42,073 nucleotides of DNA from an uncultured Prevotellaceae bacterium (lineage in GTDB: Bacteria; Bacteroidota; Bacteroidia; Bacteroidales; Muribaculaceae): NCBI GenBank assembly GCA_947165485.1, contig CAMVAP010000027.1, positions 1 through 42,073 of the forward strand. Direction: 5' to 3'. The notes beneath the pieces were generated by a model. That model was not told the origin of the DNA. It did not search any database and saw only the letters and a list, made by a program, of their open reading frames with translations. A program made the translations under genes and the position numbers. The number at the start of each line of letters is the position of its first letter. The first letter of the stretch is position 1. Below, in pieces: positions 1-7,679 of the stretch.

Positions 1-27
1 TTTGTTTGAAAATTTTATTTATTAACC

Positions 28-47
28 GTCCACAATTTTTAGTGGAC
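28..47. other. Small inverted repeat upstream of the ABC operon
   Basis: GTCCAC (28-33) and GTGGAC (42-47) form a perfect 6-bp stem around an AT-rich 8-base loop. It could end a transcript coming from outside the window or act as an operator. The stem is short and no clear T-run follows, so neither role is certain. Confidence 0.3.
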
Positions 48-85
48 AGCAATGACTGTGGATATAAAATAATGAGAAAAATGTG

Positions 86-93
86 TAAATTTG
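86..93 (+). promoter_or_regulatory. Candidate -7 box for the ABC exporter operon
   Basis: TAAATTTG matches the Bacteroidetes TAnnTTTG consensus and lies about 30 bases before the ATG at 123. I see no good TTTG -33 element at the expected spacing, so support comes from the -7 box and its position. Confidence 0.4.
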
Positions 94-122
94 TGGCTTA
101 AACCATAACCATTTCAGTCAAG

Positions 123-1889
123 ATGTTAAAGACCTTACTCAATCAAGTTAAGCAATACAAGACAGCATCACTGCTGACCCCTGTATTCATCATGCTTGAG
201 GTGGTGCTCGATGTGCTGATACCGTTTGTCACAGCCAAACTCATAGACAATGGCATCAGTGCCGGACACATGCCCAGCGTTTATAAATACGGGCTCATAA
301 TGCTGGTGATGGCCTTCCTGAGTATGATGGCGGCAATTATGGCAGGAAAATATGCCTCTTATGCCTCTTCGGGTTTTGCCTGCAATCTGCGTGATGCGAT
401 GTATAAGAATATCCAGCGCTTCGCCTTCAGTGACATAGACAAGTATAGCACCTCGGGCTTGGTAACTCGCATGACCACCGATGTGACCAATCTGCAAAAC
501 GCTTATCAACAGATCATACGCACTTCAGTCAGGGCTCCGTTCAACTTGCTGTCCAGCATCGTGATGTGCTTTGTCATCAGCCCTCAATTGAGTATCATCT
601 TTATAGTGGCCAGCGTTGTGCTTGGCGTGATATTGGCGCTGATTATCAGTAAGGTATCCAAGATGTTTGCACTGGTGTTCAAGCAGTATGACGTGTTAAA
701 CGGAGTTGTTCAGGAGAATGTGACGGGAATACGTGTTGTCAAGGCATTTGTGCGCGAGTACCATGAGAATGCCAAGTTCTGGAAAGCAGCCAAGCGCCTG
801 TATGACCTCAATGTCAAGGCCGAGAGCCTCATGGCGCTCAACCGACCGTTGATGAATATTGTTGTGTATGGCTGCATTATTGCACTGTCGTGGTTTGGTG
901 CCCAATTCATTGTAGCCGGCAATCTCACAACAGGACAACTGACATCCTTGTTCACTTACGTCATGACCATCTTGATGTCACTAATGATGCTCAGCATGAT
1001 TTTTGTGACCATTACTCAAAGTTTAGCTAGTGGACAACGTGTTGCTCAGGTAATTAACGAGGTTCCAGATATTGTCAATCCACAAGATGCGTTGACCGAG
1101 ATTCCTGACGGTTCCATCGACTTCAACCACGTCTTTTTTGCTTATAAGGGTGGCAGTGGTGAGTATGCCCTCAATGATATTGACCTGCACATCGCCAGTG
1201 GCGAATCCATTGGCGTGATAGGTGGCACTGGCAGTGGTAAGTCATCGCTCATCAATCTGGTGAGCCGCCTGTATGATGCGTCCAAGGGTGAAGTACTCGT
1301 TGGTGGTAACAATGTGAACACCTACGACCTTGAAACACTGCGCAATAATGTCGCTGTCGTGCTCCAAAAAAATGTGTTGTTCACGGGCACGATTCTCGAT
1401 AACCTGCGCTGGGGCGATGAGAATGCCACACTCGACCAATGCCGCCAGGCGTGTCGTGTGGCTTGCGCCGATGAGTTTATCATGGAAATGCCTGACGGCT
1501 ATGAGACTCGCATCGAGCAAGGTGGAGCCAACGTCTCGGGTGGCCAGAAACAGCGCCTGTGCATTGCGCGCGCTTTATTAAAGAAGCCCAAGGTCATGGT
1601 GCTTGACGATAGTACCAGCGCCTGTGACAACACAACCGATGCCCGCATCCGTGCTGCCTTGCGCGACAATCTGCCTGAGATGACCAAAATCATCATTGCG
1701 CAACGCATCAGCAGCATCAAGGATTGTGACCGCATTCTAGTGCTCGATGATGGAAAAATGGCAGGGTTTGATACTCATGACAACTTGCTCAAGTCCTGTA
1801 AGATCTATCAAGAAATCTGTGCTATTCAGGAAGAAGCTGGAGGCGATTTTGACAAACCACAAGAAGACAGAAAGGAGGCTCAATCATGA
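123..1889 (+). CDS. ABC exporter half-transporter with degenerate ATPase site (MdlA/TM287-like)
   Basis: 588-residue ABC half-transporter: a membrane domain with about six helices (residues 1-320) fused to a nucleotide-binding domain. Walker A is GGTGSGKSS (about 366) and the signature is VSGGQ (about 469). Two catalytic positions are altered. Walker B reads VMVLDDST, so the catalytic Glu is Asp, and the switch His is Gln (IAQRIS, about 525). In heterodimeric exporters such as TM287/288, LmrCD and BmrCD, one subunit carries exactly this kind of degenerate site. The next gene has the intact residues and starts inside this one (ATGA overlap), so the two probably form one inner-membrane exporter. 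The substrate cannot be told from sequence; multidrug or lipid are the usual classes. Confidence 0.93.
   Translation: MLKTLLNQVKQYKTASLLTPVFIMLEVVLDVLIPFVTAKLIDNGISAGHMPSVYKYGLIMLVMAFLSMMAAIMAGKYASYASSGFACNLRDAMYKNIQRFAFSDIDKYSTSGLVTRMTTDVTNLQNAYQQIIRTSVRAPFNLLSSIVMCFVISPQLSIIFIVASVVLGVILALIISKVSKMFALVFKQYDVLNGVVQENVTGIRVVKAFVREYHENAKFWKAAKRLYDLNVKAESLMALNRPLMNIVVYGCIIALSWFGAQFIVAGNLTTGQLTSLFTYVMTILMSLMMLSMIFVTITQSLASGQRVAQVINEVPDIVNPQDALTEIPDGSIDFNHVFFAYKGGSGEYALNDIDLHIASGESIGVIGGTGSGKSSLINLVSRLYDASKGEVLVGGNNVNTYDLETLRNNVAVVLQKNVLFTGTILDNLRWGDENATLDQCRQACRVACADEFIMEMPDGYETRIEQGGANVSGGQKQRLCIARALLKKPKVMVLDDSTSACDNTTDARIRAALRDNLPEMTKIIIAQRISSIKDCDRILVLDDGKMAGFDTHDNLLKSCKIYQEICAIQEEAGGDFDKPQEDRKEAQS
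1871..1878 (+). promoter_or_regulatory. Strong Shine-Dalgarno before the second ABC subunit
   Basis: AAAGGAGG lies 7 bases before the ATG at 1886, inside the end of the first ABC gene. Bacteroidetes rarely use such sites, so this one together with the 4-base gene overlap suggests tight translational coupling and balanced subunit production. Confidence 0.6.
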
Positions 1890-3790
1890 GAATGCCTGGA
1901 CATAACAACCGTAACGCAATCGTTGATACCACTGGCGTGGACAAGCGCAGCACCCTGTGGCGCCTGTTCAAAATAGTGATGAAGAATTACAAGTTCTCGT
2001 TTATGGCTGTAGCCGTGTGCATCGTCGTTACAGCCTGTACTACCCTCGCCTCTACCCTATTCACACGCACCCTCATCGATGACTACATCACGCCGATGAT
2101 TGGTCAGACGCATCCCGACTACGGCCCATTGGCTGAAACATTAGTCAAGTTAGGTATCGTGCTTGCCTTTGGCGCCCTATGCTCATACTTGCACAGCCGG
2201 CTGATGATCAACGTCACACAGGGCACTATGCTCAAACTGCGCAAAGGAATGTTTGAGCACATGCAATCGTTGCCCATCAAGTACTTTGACACCCACTCCC
2301 ACGGCAACGTCATGTCCAACTACACCAACGATGTAGACACCTTGCGTCAGATGATTTCCAACAGTCTGCCACAGGCCTTTAACTCATTGATTACCTTGGG
2401 CATCACCTTTGCCAGCATGATTGTGATGAGCGTGCCCATGACCATCCTGTCAATTGTCATGGCTCTTATCATGGCATGGTCCACAACCTACCTGGGCAAG
2501 CGGTCACGCAAGCACTTCCGCGTGCAGCAGCAGAAGTTGGCCGAGGTCAATGGCTTTATCGAGGAAATGATGACGGGGCAAAAGGTTGTCAAGGTGTTCT
2601 GTCACGAGGATGAGGCCATTGAGCAGTTTGAGGTCATCAACGAGCAGCTGCGCAGCAATACCTATGAGGCCAACCGCATCAGCAATATCGTTATGCCCGT
2701 CAATGGTAACCTGGGGCACTTGAGCTATGTTCTCATGGGCGTACTAGGTGCCTGGCTTATCCTCAACGGCCACACCGGCATGACCCTGGGTACCCTGGTG
2801 GCCTTCCTCACGTTGAACAAGAGCTTTGCACGCCCCATTGCCAGCATTAGCCAGGAAATCAATAGTGTGTTGAACGCTTCGGTAGGGGCCGACCGTATCT
2901 TCAAGTTACTCGACGAGCAACCCGAGACCGATGCAGGAAGTGTCAAGCTGGTCAATGCCAAGCGAGGCGAGGACGGTCTGTTGCATCCCACCCTGCGCCA
3001 CACGGGTATCTGGGCTTGGAAGATACCGCTGGATAATGGCAAGCAACGTTACGTCAAGGTGTCGGGCGGTGTCAAGTTCAACAACGTGGACTTTGGATAC
3101 AATGAAGAGAAGCAGGTTCTGTTTGACATCGACATCGATGCTATGCCCGACCAGAAGATAGCCTTTGTGGGTGGCACTGGTGCAGGCAAGACCACGATTA
3201 CCAACCTGATCAACCGCTTCTATGACATCCAGGACGGTAAGGTTACGCTCGACGGCATCAGCATCAACGACATCAGCAAGCGAGACCTGCGCCACGGTCT
3301 GGGCATGGTGCTACAGGAGACCCACCTGTTCACGGGCACCGTGATGGATAATATCCGCTACGGTCGCCTTGAGGCTACCGACCAGGAGTGCATCGAGGCG
3401 GCCAAACTCGTTAATGCCGACAGCTTCATCCGTCGCTTGAGTGACGGCTACCAGACCGTACTCAATGCCGATGGTGGCAACCTCAGCCAGGGCGAACGCC
3501 AGCTGTTGGCCATTGCCCGTGCAGCGGTTGCCAATCCGCCCATACTCATCCTTGATGAGGCAACAAGTAGCATTGATACTCGAACCGAGACTCTCGTGCA
3601 GCGTGGCATGGACTCGCTGATGAAGGGTCGCACGACCTTTGTCATCGCCCATCGCCTCTCTACCGTGCGTAACAGCGACTGCATCATCGTGTTGGAAAAA
3701 GGCCGCATCATCGAGCGTGGCACCCACGACGAGCTCCTCGCCCAGCGCGGCAAGTACTATCAACTCTACACCGGTGGAGAAATCACGTAA
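1886..3790 (+). CDS. ABC exporter half-transporter with intact ATPase site (MdlB/TM288-like)
   Basis: 634-residue partner of the upstream ABC gene. A cytosolic N-terminal stretch leads into a six-helix exporter domain (about 30-340), then a nucleotide-binding domain. Walker A is GGTGAGKTT (about 428), Walker B is ILILDEATSS with the catalytic Glu present (about 551), and the switch is IAHRLS. Its signature is LSQGE instead of LSGGQ (about 531). A weakened signature is expected here, because in a heterodimer this loop completes the partner's degenerate site. A linker of about 40 residues before the nucleotide-binding domain (about 350-390) is longer than usual. Export substrate unknown. No convincing terminator follows; a weak TGCCG/CGGCA stem lies at 3795-3816. 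Confidence 0.93.
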   Translation: MRMPGHNNRNAIVDTTGVDKRSTLWRLFKIVMKNYKFSFMAVAVCIVVTACTTLASTLFTRTLIDDYITPMIGQTHPDYGPLAETLVKLGIVLAFGALCSYLHSRLMINVTQGTMLKLRKGMFEHMQSLPIKYFDTHSHGNVMSNYTNDVDTLRQMISNSLPQAFNSLITLGITFASMIVMSVPMTILSIVMALIMAWSTTYLGKRSRKHFRVQQQKLAEVNGFIEEMMTGQKVVKVFCHEDEAIEQFEVINEQLRSNTYEANRISNIVMPVNGNLGHLSYVLMGVLGAWLILNGHTGMTLGTLVAFLTLNKSFARPIASISQEINSVLNASVGADRIFKLLDEQPETDAGSVKLVNAKRGEDGLLHPTLRHTGIWAWKIPLDNGKQRYVKVSGGVKFNNVDFGYNEEKQVLFDIDIDAMPDQKIAFVGGTGAGKTTITNLINRFYDIQDGKVTLDGISINDISKRDLRHGLGMVLQETHLFTGTVMDNIRYGRLEATDQECIEAAKLVNADSFIRRLSDGYQTVLNADGGNLSQGERQLLAIARAAVANPPILILDEATSSIDTRTETLVQRGMDSLMKGRTTFVIAHRLSTVRNSDCIIVLEKGRIIERGTHDELLAQRGKYYQLYTGGEIT

Positions 3791-3947
3791 TTACCTGCCG
3801 TTTTTGTAGCATCGGCAAAAGTGAAATCACAGTTGTAAGGTTAGAATTTAAGGTGGTGTTGAGTCATCATCTGTGGAGATTGTTGTTTTTTGTGGTGTTG
3901 AAAATTTTTATTTTGCTCTTTTGCTGTTTCAATATGAAAAAAGCAGT

Positions 3948-3955
3948 ACCTTTGC
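3948..3955 (+). promoter_or_regulatory. Promoter of the FprA-NfnAB operon
   Basis: TACCTTTG fits the TAnnTTTG -7 box. A TTTG at 3921-3924 lies 23 bases upstream, slightly longer than the usual 19-21. The leader to the ATG at 4009 would be about 45-50 bases. Confidence 0.6.
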
Positions 3956-4008
3956 AAATTGTATAGAATAAAAACTATTAACCGACTAATTATATAACGA
4001 CATTACAC

Positions 4009-5196
4009 ATGGGTAAGAAATTGACTGACCGAGTGACTTGGGTTGGTAAGGTGGACTGGGAACTGAAGCGCTTCCATGGCGATGAATTGTCCACCCACCG
4101 TGGCTCAAGCTATAACTCTTACTTGATCCGCGACAAGAAGAACGTCCTGATTGACACCGCTTGGCTGCCCTATAGCCGCGAGTTTGTCGCTAACCTCAAG
4201 AAGGAAATCGACCTCGATAAGATTGACTATATCGTGATGTGCCACAACGAGATTGACCACAGCGGCGCTCTCGTGGACCTGATGCGCGAGATTCCTGACA
4301 CTCACATCTATTGCACAGCCAAGGGCGAGGCCATCATCCGCGGCCATTATCACCAGGACTGGAACTTCGTGAACGTCAAGACCGGTGACAAGCTGGAGCT
4401 GGGCGACACTACGCTCACCTTTATCGAAGCCACGATGCTTCACTGGCCCGACACGATGTTCTGCTACCTGAGTGGTGAGGAAATCCTGTTCAGCAACGAC
4501 GGCTTCGGCCAGCACTATGCTACCGAGTCGCTCTATGACGACCAGGTGTGCATGGACGAGGTGCTGCAAGAGGCCGAGAAATATTATGCCAACATTCTGG
4601 CTCCGTTCAGCCCGCTGGTGGCCCGCAAGGTAAAGGAAATCCTGGGCATGAACCTGCCCGTGAAGATGATTTGCCCCAGCCACGGCATCATCTGGCGCAA
4701 CAATCCCGGCTTGATTATCGAGAAGTACCAGCAGTGGAGCGATGCCTACCAGCAGGATCAGGTGACCATCGTCTATGACACGATGTGGCAGAGTACTCGC
4801 CTGATGGCTCAGGCCATTGCCGACGGCATCCGCCAGCAGTCGCCCTCGACGACCGTCAAGATCTACAATGCGGCCCAGAACGACAAGAACGACATTCTCA
4901 CCGAAGTGTTCCACTCGCGTGCCGTTCTCGTGGGTTCCCCCACCATCAACAACGGCTACAGCTATGCCATCGCCGGTATCCTGGAGATGTTGAAGGGCAT
5001 GAAGCTGAAGAAGAAAAAAGGTGCCGCCTTTGGCAGCTACGGTTGGAGCGGAGAGGGCATCAAGCTCATTACCGAACACTTGAAGGCCGCTGGCATTGAG
5101 CCGGTGAACGATGGTGTCCGCACGATGTGGGTACCTGAGCAGGATGCCCTGGAGCAGTGCCGCCAGTTCGGCAAGGACTTTGCTGCCGCATTGTAA
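4009..5196 (+). CDS. fprA: Flavodiiron protein, FprA-type oxygen/NO reductase
   Basis: 395-residue A-type flavoprotein. The metallo-beta-lactamase domain (1 to about 250) holds the di-iron ligands: HNEIDH (H79, E81, D83, H84), the His of MLHWPD (about 145), Asp of SNDGFG (about 164) and His of PSHGI (about 225). A flavodoxin-like FMN domain follows (about 252-395), starting at VTIVYDTMWQST. The family reduces O2 to water or NO to N2O in the cytoplasm of anaerobes. It begins a likely three-gene operon with NfnAB homologues (63-base gap to the next gene), which could connect its electron supply to NAD(P)H and ferredoxin. There is no C-terminal rubredoxin domain, so electrons must come from a separate carrier. 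Confidence 0.95.
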   Translation: MGKKLTDRVTWVGKVDWELKRFHGDELSTHRGSSYNSYLIRDKKNVLIDTAWLPYSREFVANLKKEIDLDKIDYIVMCHNEIDHSGALVDLMREIPDTHIYCTAKGEAIIRGHYHQDWNFVNVKTGDKLELGDTTLTFIEATMLHWPDTMFCYLSGEEILFSNDGFGQHYATESLYDDQVCMDEVLQEAEKYYANILAPFSPLVARKVKEILGMNLPVKMICPSHGIIWRNNPGLIIEKYQQWSDAYQQDQVTIVYDTMWQSTRLMAQAIADGIRQQSPSTTVKIYNAAQNDKNDILTEVFHSRAVLVGSPTINNGYSYAIAGILEMLKGMKLKKKKGAAFGSYGWSGEGIKLITEHLKAAGIEPVNDGVRTMWVPEQDALEQCRQFGKDFAAAL

Positions 5197-5259
5197 TACA
5201 AATAGAAAACAATCAGTACAATAAATACAATCAACTAATCAACTAATAACAAGAAACCA

Positions 5260-6042
5260 ATGAACAAAGTCGTTAGTAAAGAGCAGTTTTCTGCTAACGT
5301 GACTAAACTTGTCGTTGAGGCACCTCTCATCGCCAAGTCGCGCCGCGCCGGTCACTTTGTAATCGTTCGCGCTGGCGAAAAAGGCGAACGTATCCCCTTG
5401 ACTATCGCCGATAGCGACCCCAAGGCTGGAACCATCACGCTGGTGATTCAGAGTGTGGGTGACAGCACCCGCAAGATCTGTGCCCTGGAGCCGGGTGAAT
5501 GTCTGCATGACGTGGTGGGTCCCCTGGGCCAGGCCACTCACATCGAGAAGTATGGCACCGTGCTGTGTGCAGGTGGCGGCGTGGGTACCGCTCCCCTACT
5601 CCCCATCATCCGCGCGATGAAGGAAGCCGGTAACCGCGTGATCAGTGTGCTGGCAGGCCGCACCAAGGATTTGATTATCCTTGAGGACGAGGTTCGCGCA
5701 TCGAGCGACGAGACCATCATCATGACCGATGACGGCAGCTATGGCAACAAGGGTGTTGTGACCGTGGGTATGGAGGAAGTGCTCAAGCGTGAGCATGTGG
5801 ACTATTGTGTGACCATCGGTCCCGCCATCATGATGAAGTTCTGTGCACTGTTGACCAAGAAGTATGAAGTGCCTACCGAGGCCTCTCTCAACGCTATCAT
5901 GGTTGACGGTACGGGCATGTGCGGCGCTTGCCGTGTGACTGTGGGTGGCAAGACACGCTTCGTCTGTGTCGAGGGACCCGAGTTTAACGCCCATGAGATT
6001 GATTTTGACGAGTTGATGATGCGCTTAAAGGGTGCACAATAA
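5260..6042 (+). CDS. nfnA: NfnA/SudB-like FAD/NAD-binding [2Fe-2S] subunit
   Basis: 260-residue ferredoxin-NADP reductase-fold protein of the sulfide/dihydroorotate dehydrogenase-like family. The N-terminal FAD-binding barrel contains RIPLTIAD. The NAD-binding half starts at CAGGGVGTAPLLP (about 105). The C-terminal Cys cluster GTGMCGACRV plus FVCVEG (Cys at about 221, 224 and 236) resembles the [2Fe-2S] site of NfnA. NfnA pairs with the large subunit encoded 22 bases downstream to form the electron-bifurcating NADH-dependent ferredoxin:NADP+ oxidoreductase. The alternatives are sulfide dehydrogenase or a glutamate synthase electron-transfer unit. No glutamate synthase large subunit is nearby, which favours Nfn. 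Confidence 0.88.
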   Translation: MNKVVSKEQFSANVTKLVVEAPLIAKSRRAGHFVIVRAGEKGERIPLTIADSDPKAGTITLVIQSVGDSTRKICALEPGECLHDVVGPLGQATHIEKYGTVLCAGGGVGTAPLLPIIRAMKEAGNRVISVLAGRTKDLIILEDEVRASSDETIIMTDDGSYGNKGVVTVGMEEVLKREHVDYCVTIGPAIMMKFCALLTKKYEVPTEASLNAIMVDGTGMCGACRVTVGGKTRFVCVEGPEFNAHEIDFDELMMRLKGAQ

Positions 6043-6064
6043 TTTATATAGTTAACAGAAAGAA

Positions 6065-7522
6065 ATGGAACAGAACAATATGGATCCGCGTAACGAACAA
6101 TGGCGCATCGACTTGCGCAACTCTAAGTCTCCCAAGGAGCGTACTGCAATTCCCCGCGTGGAGATGCCACAGCTTGACCCCAAGTACCGCATCACCTGCA
6201 ATGAGGAGGTGAACCAGGGCATCAGCGCCGAGCAGGCCGTTGTCGAGGCCAGCCGTTGTCTGGATTGTGCAAACCCTCAGTGTGTGACTGGTTGCCCCGT
6301 TAACATCAACATCCCCACCTTTATCAAGAATATCGAGCGAGGCGAGTTTGGTCAGGCTGCCGCAACCTTGAAGATGACCAGCTCACTGCCCGCCGTGTGT
6401 GGCCGCGTGTGCCCGCAGGAGAAGCAATGCGAGTCTCGTTGCATCCACACCAAGATGAAACACCCCGCAGTTGCCATCGGCTACCTGGAGCGCTTTGCCG
6501 CCGACTGGCAGCGTGATAACCTGCCACAGGAAGTTCCCGCAATGGATCCTGCCAATGGTATCAAGGTTGCCGTTATCGGCAGTGGTCCCTCGGGATTGTC
6601 GTTTGCCGGTGATATGGCCAAGAAGGGCTTCAGCGTGACCGTGTTTGAGGCGCTACACGAGATTGGTGGCGTGTTGAAGTATGGTATTCCTGAGTTCCGT
6701 CTGCCCAACCACATTGTGGACTATGAGATTGAGGGCTTGAGGAAGATGGGCGTTGAGTTCGTCAAGGACTGCCTAGTGGGTAAGACAATCAGCTATGAGG
6801 ACCTGCACGAGATGGGCTTCAAGGGCGTGTTTGTCGGCAGTGGTGCCGGTTTCCCGCGCTTCATGAACATCCCTGGTGAGAACCTCAACGGTATCATGTC
6901 GAGCAATGAGTACTTGACCCGCATCAACCTGATGGAGGCTGGTCGCGGTGGCGATACCCCCGTGTTGCGTGGCAAGACCATCGCCGTGATCGGTGGCGGT
7001 AACACCGCTATGGACTCGACCCGTACCGCCCTGCGCATGGGTACCGAGCGCGTCATCCTCATCTATCGCCGCAGCGAGGAGGAAATGCCCGCACGTCGTG
7101 AGGAGATTGGCCATGCCAAGGAAGAGGGCGTTGAGTTCATGACCCTGCACAACCCCATCGAGTACATCGGTGATGACAAGGGTCGCGTGGTGGCCATGCG
7201 AGTGCAGAAGATGGAACTGGGCGAACCCGACGCATCGGGTCGTCGCAGCCCCGTGCCCGTCGAGGGTGCTATTGAGGAAATCCCCGTTGACCTGGTCATC
7301 GTTGCCGTGGGTGTGTCGCCCAACCAGCTCGTGCCCCGTTCGATTCCTGGACTGGACATCAGCAAGCGCAACACCATCGTTGTCAATGAGGAAACCATGC
7401 AGTCGTCGGTTGGCGACCTCTATGCCGGTGGTGACATCGTGCGTGGTGGCGCAACTGTGATTCTTGCTATGGGTGATGGCCGTCGTGCTGCCCTCAATAT
7501 GGCAAAGGAACTGCTGGGATAA
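6065..7522 (+). CDS. nfnB: NfnB/GltA-like NADPH-binding flavoprotein subunit
   Basis: 485-residue glutamate-synthase-small-subunit-type flavoprotein. The N-terminal Fe-S domain has CLDCANPQCVTGCP (from about 69) and VCGRVCPQEKQCESRC (from about 116). An FAD Rossmann motif follows, VAVIGSGPSGLS (about 168), then a second nucleotide motif, IAVIGGGNTAMD (about 308), and the C-terminal GGDIVRGGATV that closes the FAD site. With NfnA it would couple NADH and reduced ferredoxin oxidation to NADP+ reduction. It is often annotated gltA (NADPH-dependent glutamate synthase), but no GOGAT alpha subunit is present. It is the last gene of the operon; a strong terminator lies 67 bases downstream. Confidence 0.9.
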   Translation: MEQNNMDPRNEQWRIDLRNSKSPKERTAIPRVEMPQLDPKYRITCNEEVNQGISAEQAVVEASRCLDCANPQCVTGCPVNINIPTFIKNIERGEFGQAAATLKMTSSLPAVCGRVCPQEKQCESRCIHTKMKHPAVAIGYLERFAADWQRDNLPQEVPAMDPANGIKVAVIGSGPSGLSFAGDMAKKGFSVTVFEALHEIGGVLKYGIPEFRLPNHIVDYEIEGLRKMGVEFVKDCLVGKTISYEDLHEMGFKGVFVGSGAGFPRFMNIPGENLNGIMSSNEYLTRINLMEAGRGGDTPVLRGKTIAVIGGGNTAMDSTRTALRMGTERVILIYRRSEEEMPARREEIGHAKEEGVEFMTLHNPIEYIGDDKGRVVAMRVQKMELGEPDASGRRSPVPVEGAIEEIPVDLVIVAVGVSPNQLVPRSIPGLDISKRNTIVVNEETMQSSVGDLYAGGDIVRGGATVILAMGDGRRAALNMAKELLG

Positions 7523-7525
7523 TAC

Positions 7526-7545
7526 GGTTTTAGGCTTTAGGTATT
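7526..7545. repeat. TTTTAGGCTTTAGG spacer repeat, copy near nfnB
   Basis: GGTTTTAGGCTTTAGG directly after nfnB resembles the spacers upstream of rseP and of the rlmI-like gene, and the start of the spacer after the Tricorn gene. It appears to be an intergenic repeat family; function unknown. Confidence 0.5.
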
Positions 7546-7588
7546 GGCTGATACCAGCTGAAAACTACCAACTGTAAAAATAGAAACA

Positions 7589-7627
7589 GTGGGTAACGGT
7601 CGATGATGACTGTTGCCCACGTTTTTT
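7589..7627 (+). terminator. Rho-independent terminator of the FprA-NfnAB operon
   Basis: Stem GTGGGTAAC (7589-7597) pairs with GTTGCCCAC (7612-7620), with one G-U pair and a 14-base loop, and is followed by TTTTTT at 7622-7627. Confidence 0.85.
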
Positions 7628-7663
7628 ATATACCCGAGATAGATGATTGTGAAGAAAAAAGTG

Positions 7664-7671
7664 TAACTTTG
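7664..7671 (+). promoter_or_regulatory. -7 box of the six-hairpin glycosidase gene
   Basis: TAACTTTG fits TAnnTTTG and lies only 8 bases before the ATG at 7680. Transcription starting there would give a leaderless or nearly leaderless mRNA, unless the in-frame ATG at 7695 is used. Confidence 0.6.
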
Positions 7672-7679
7672 CGATTGAA

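Noticed and set aside
4105..5079. 324-codon open frame on the minus strand
   Set aside because: Antisense to the flavodiiron gene; its length follows from codon bias, and its product matches no known protein pattern.
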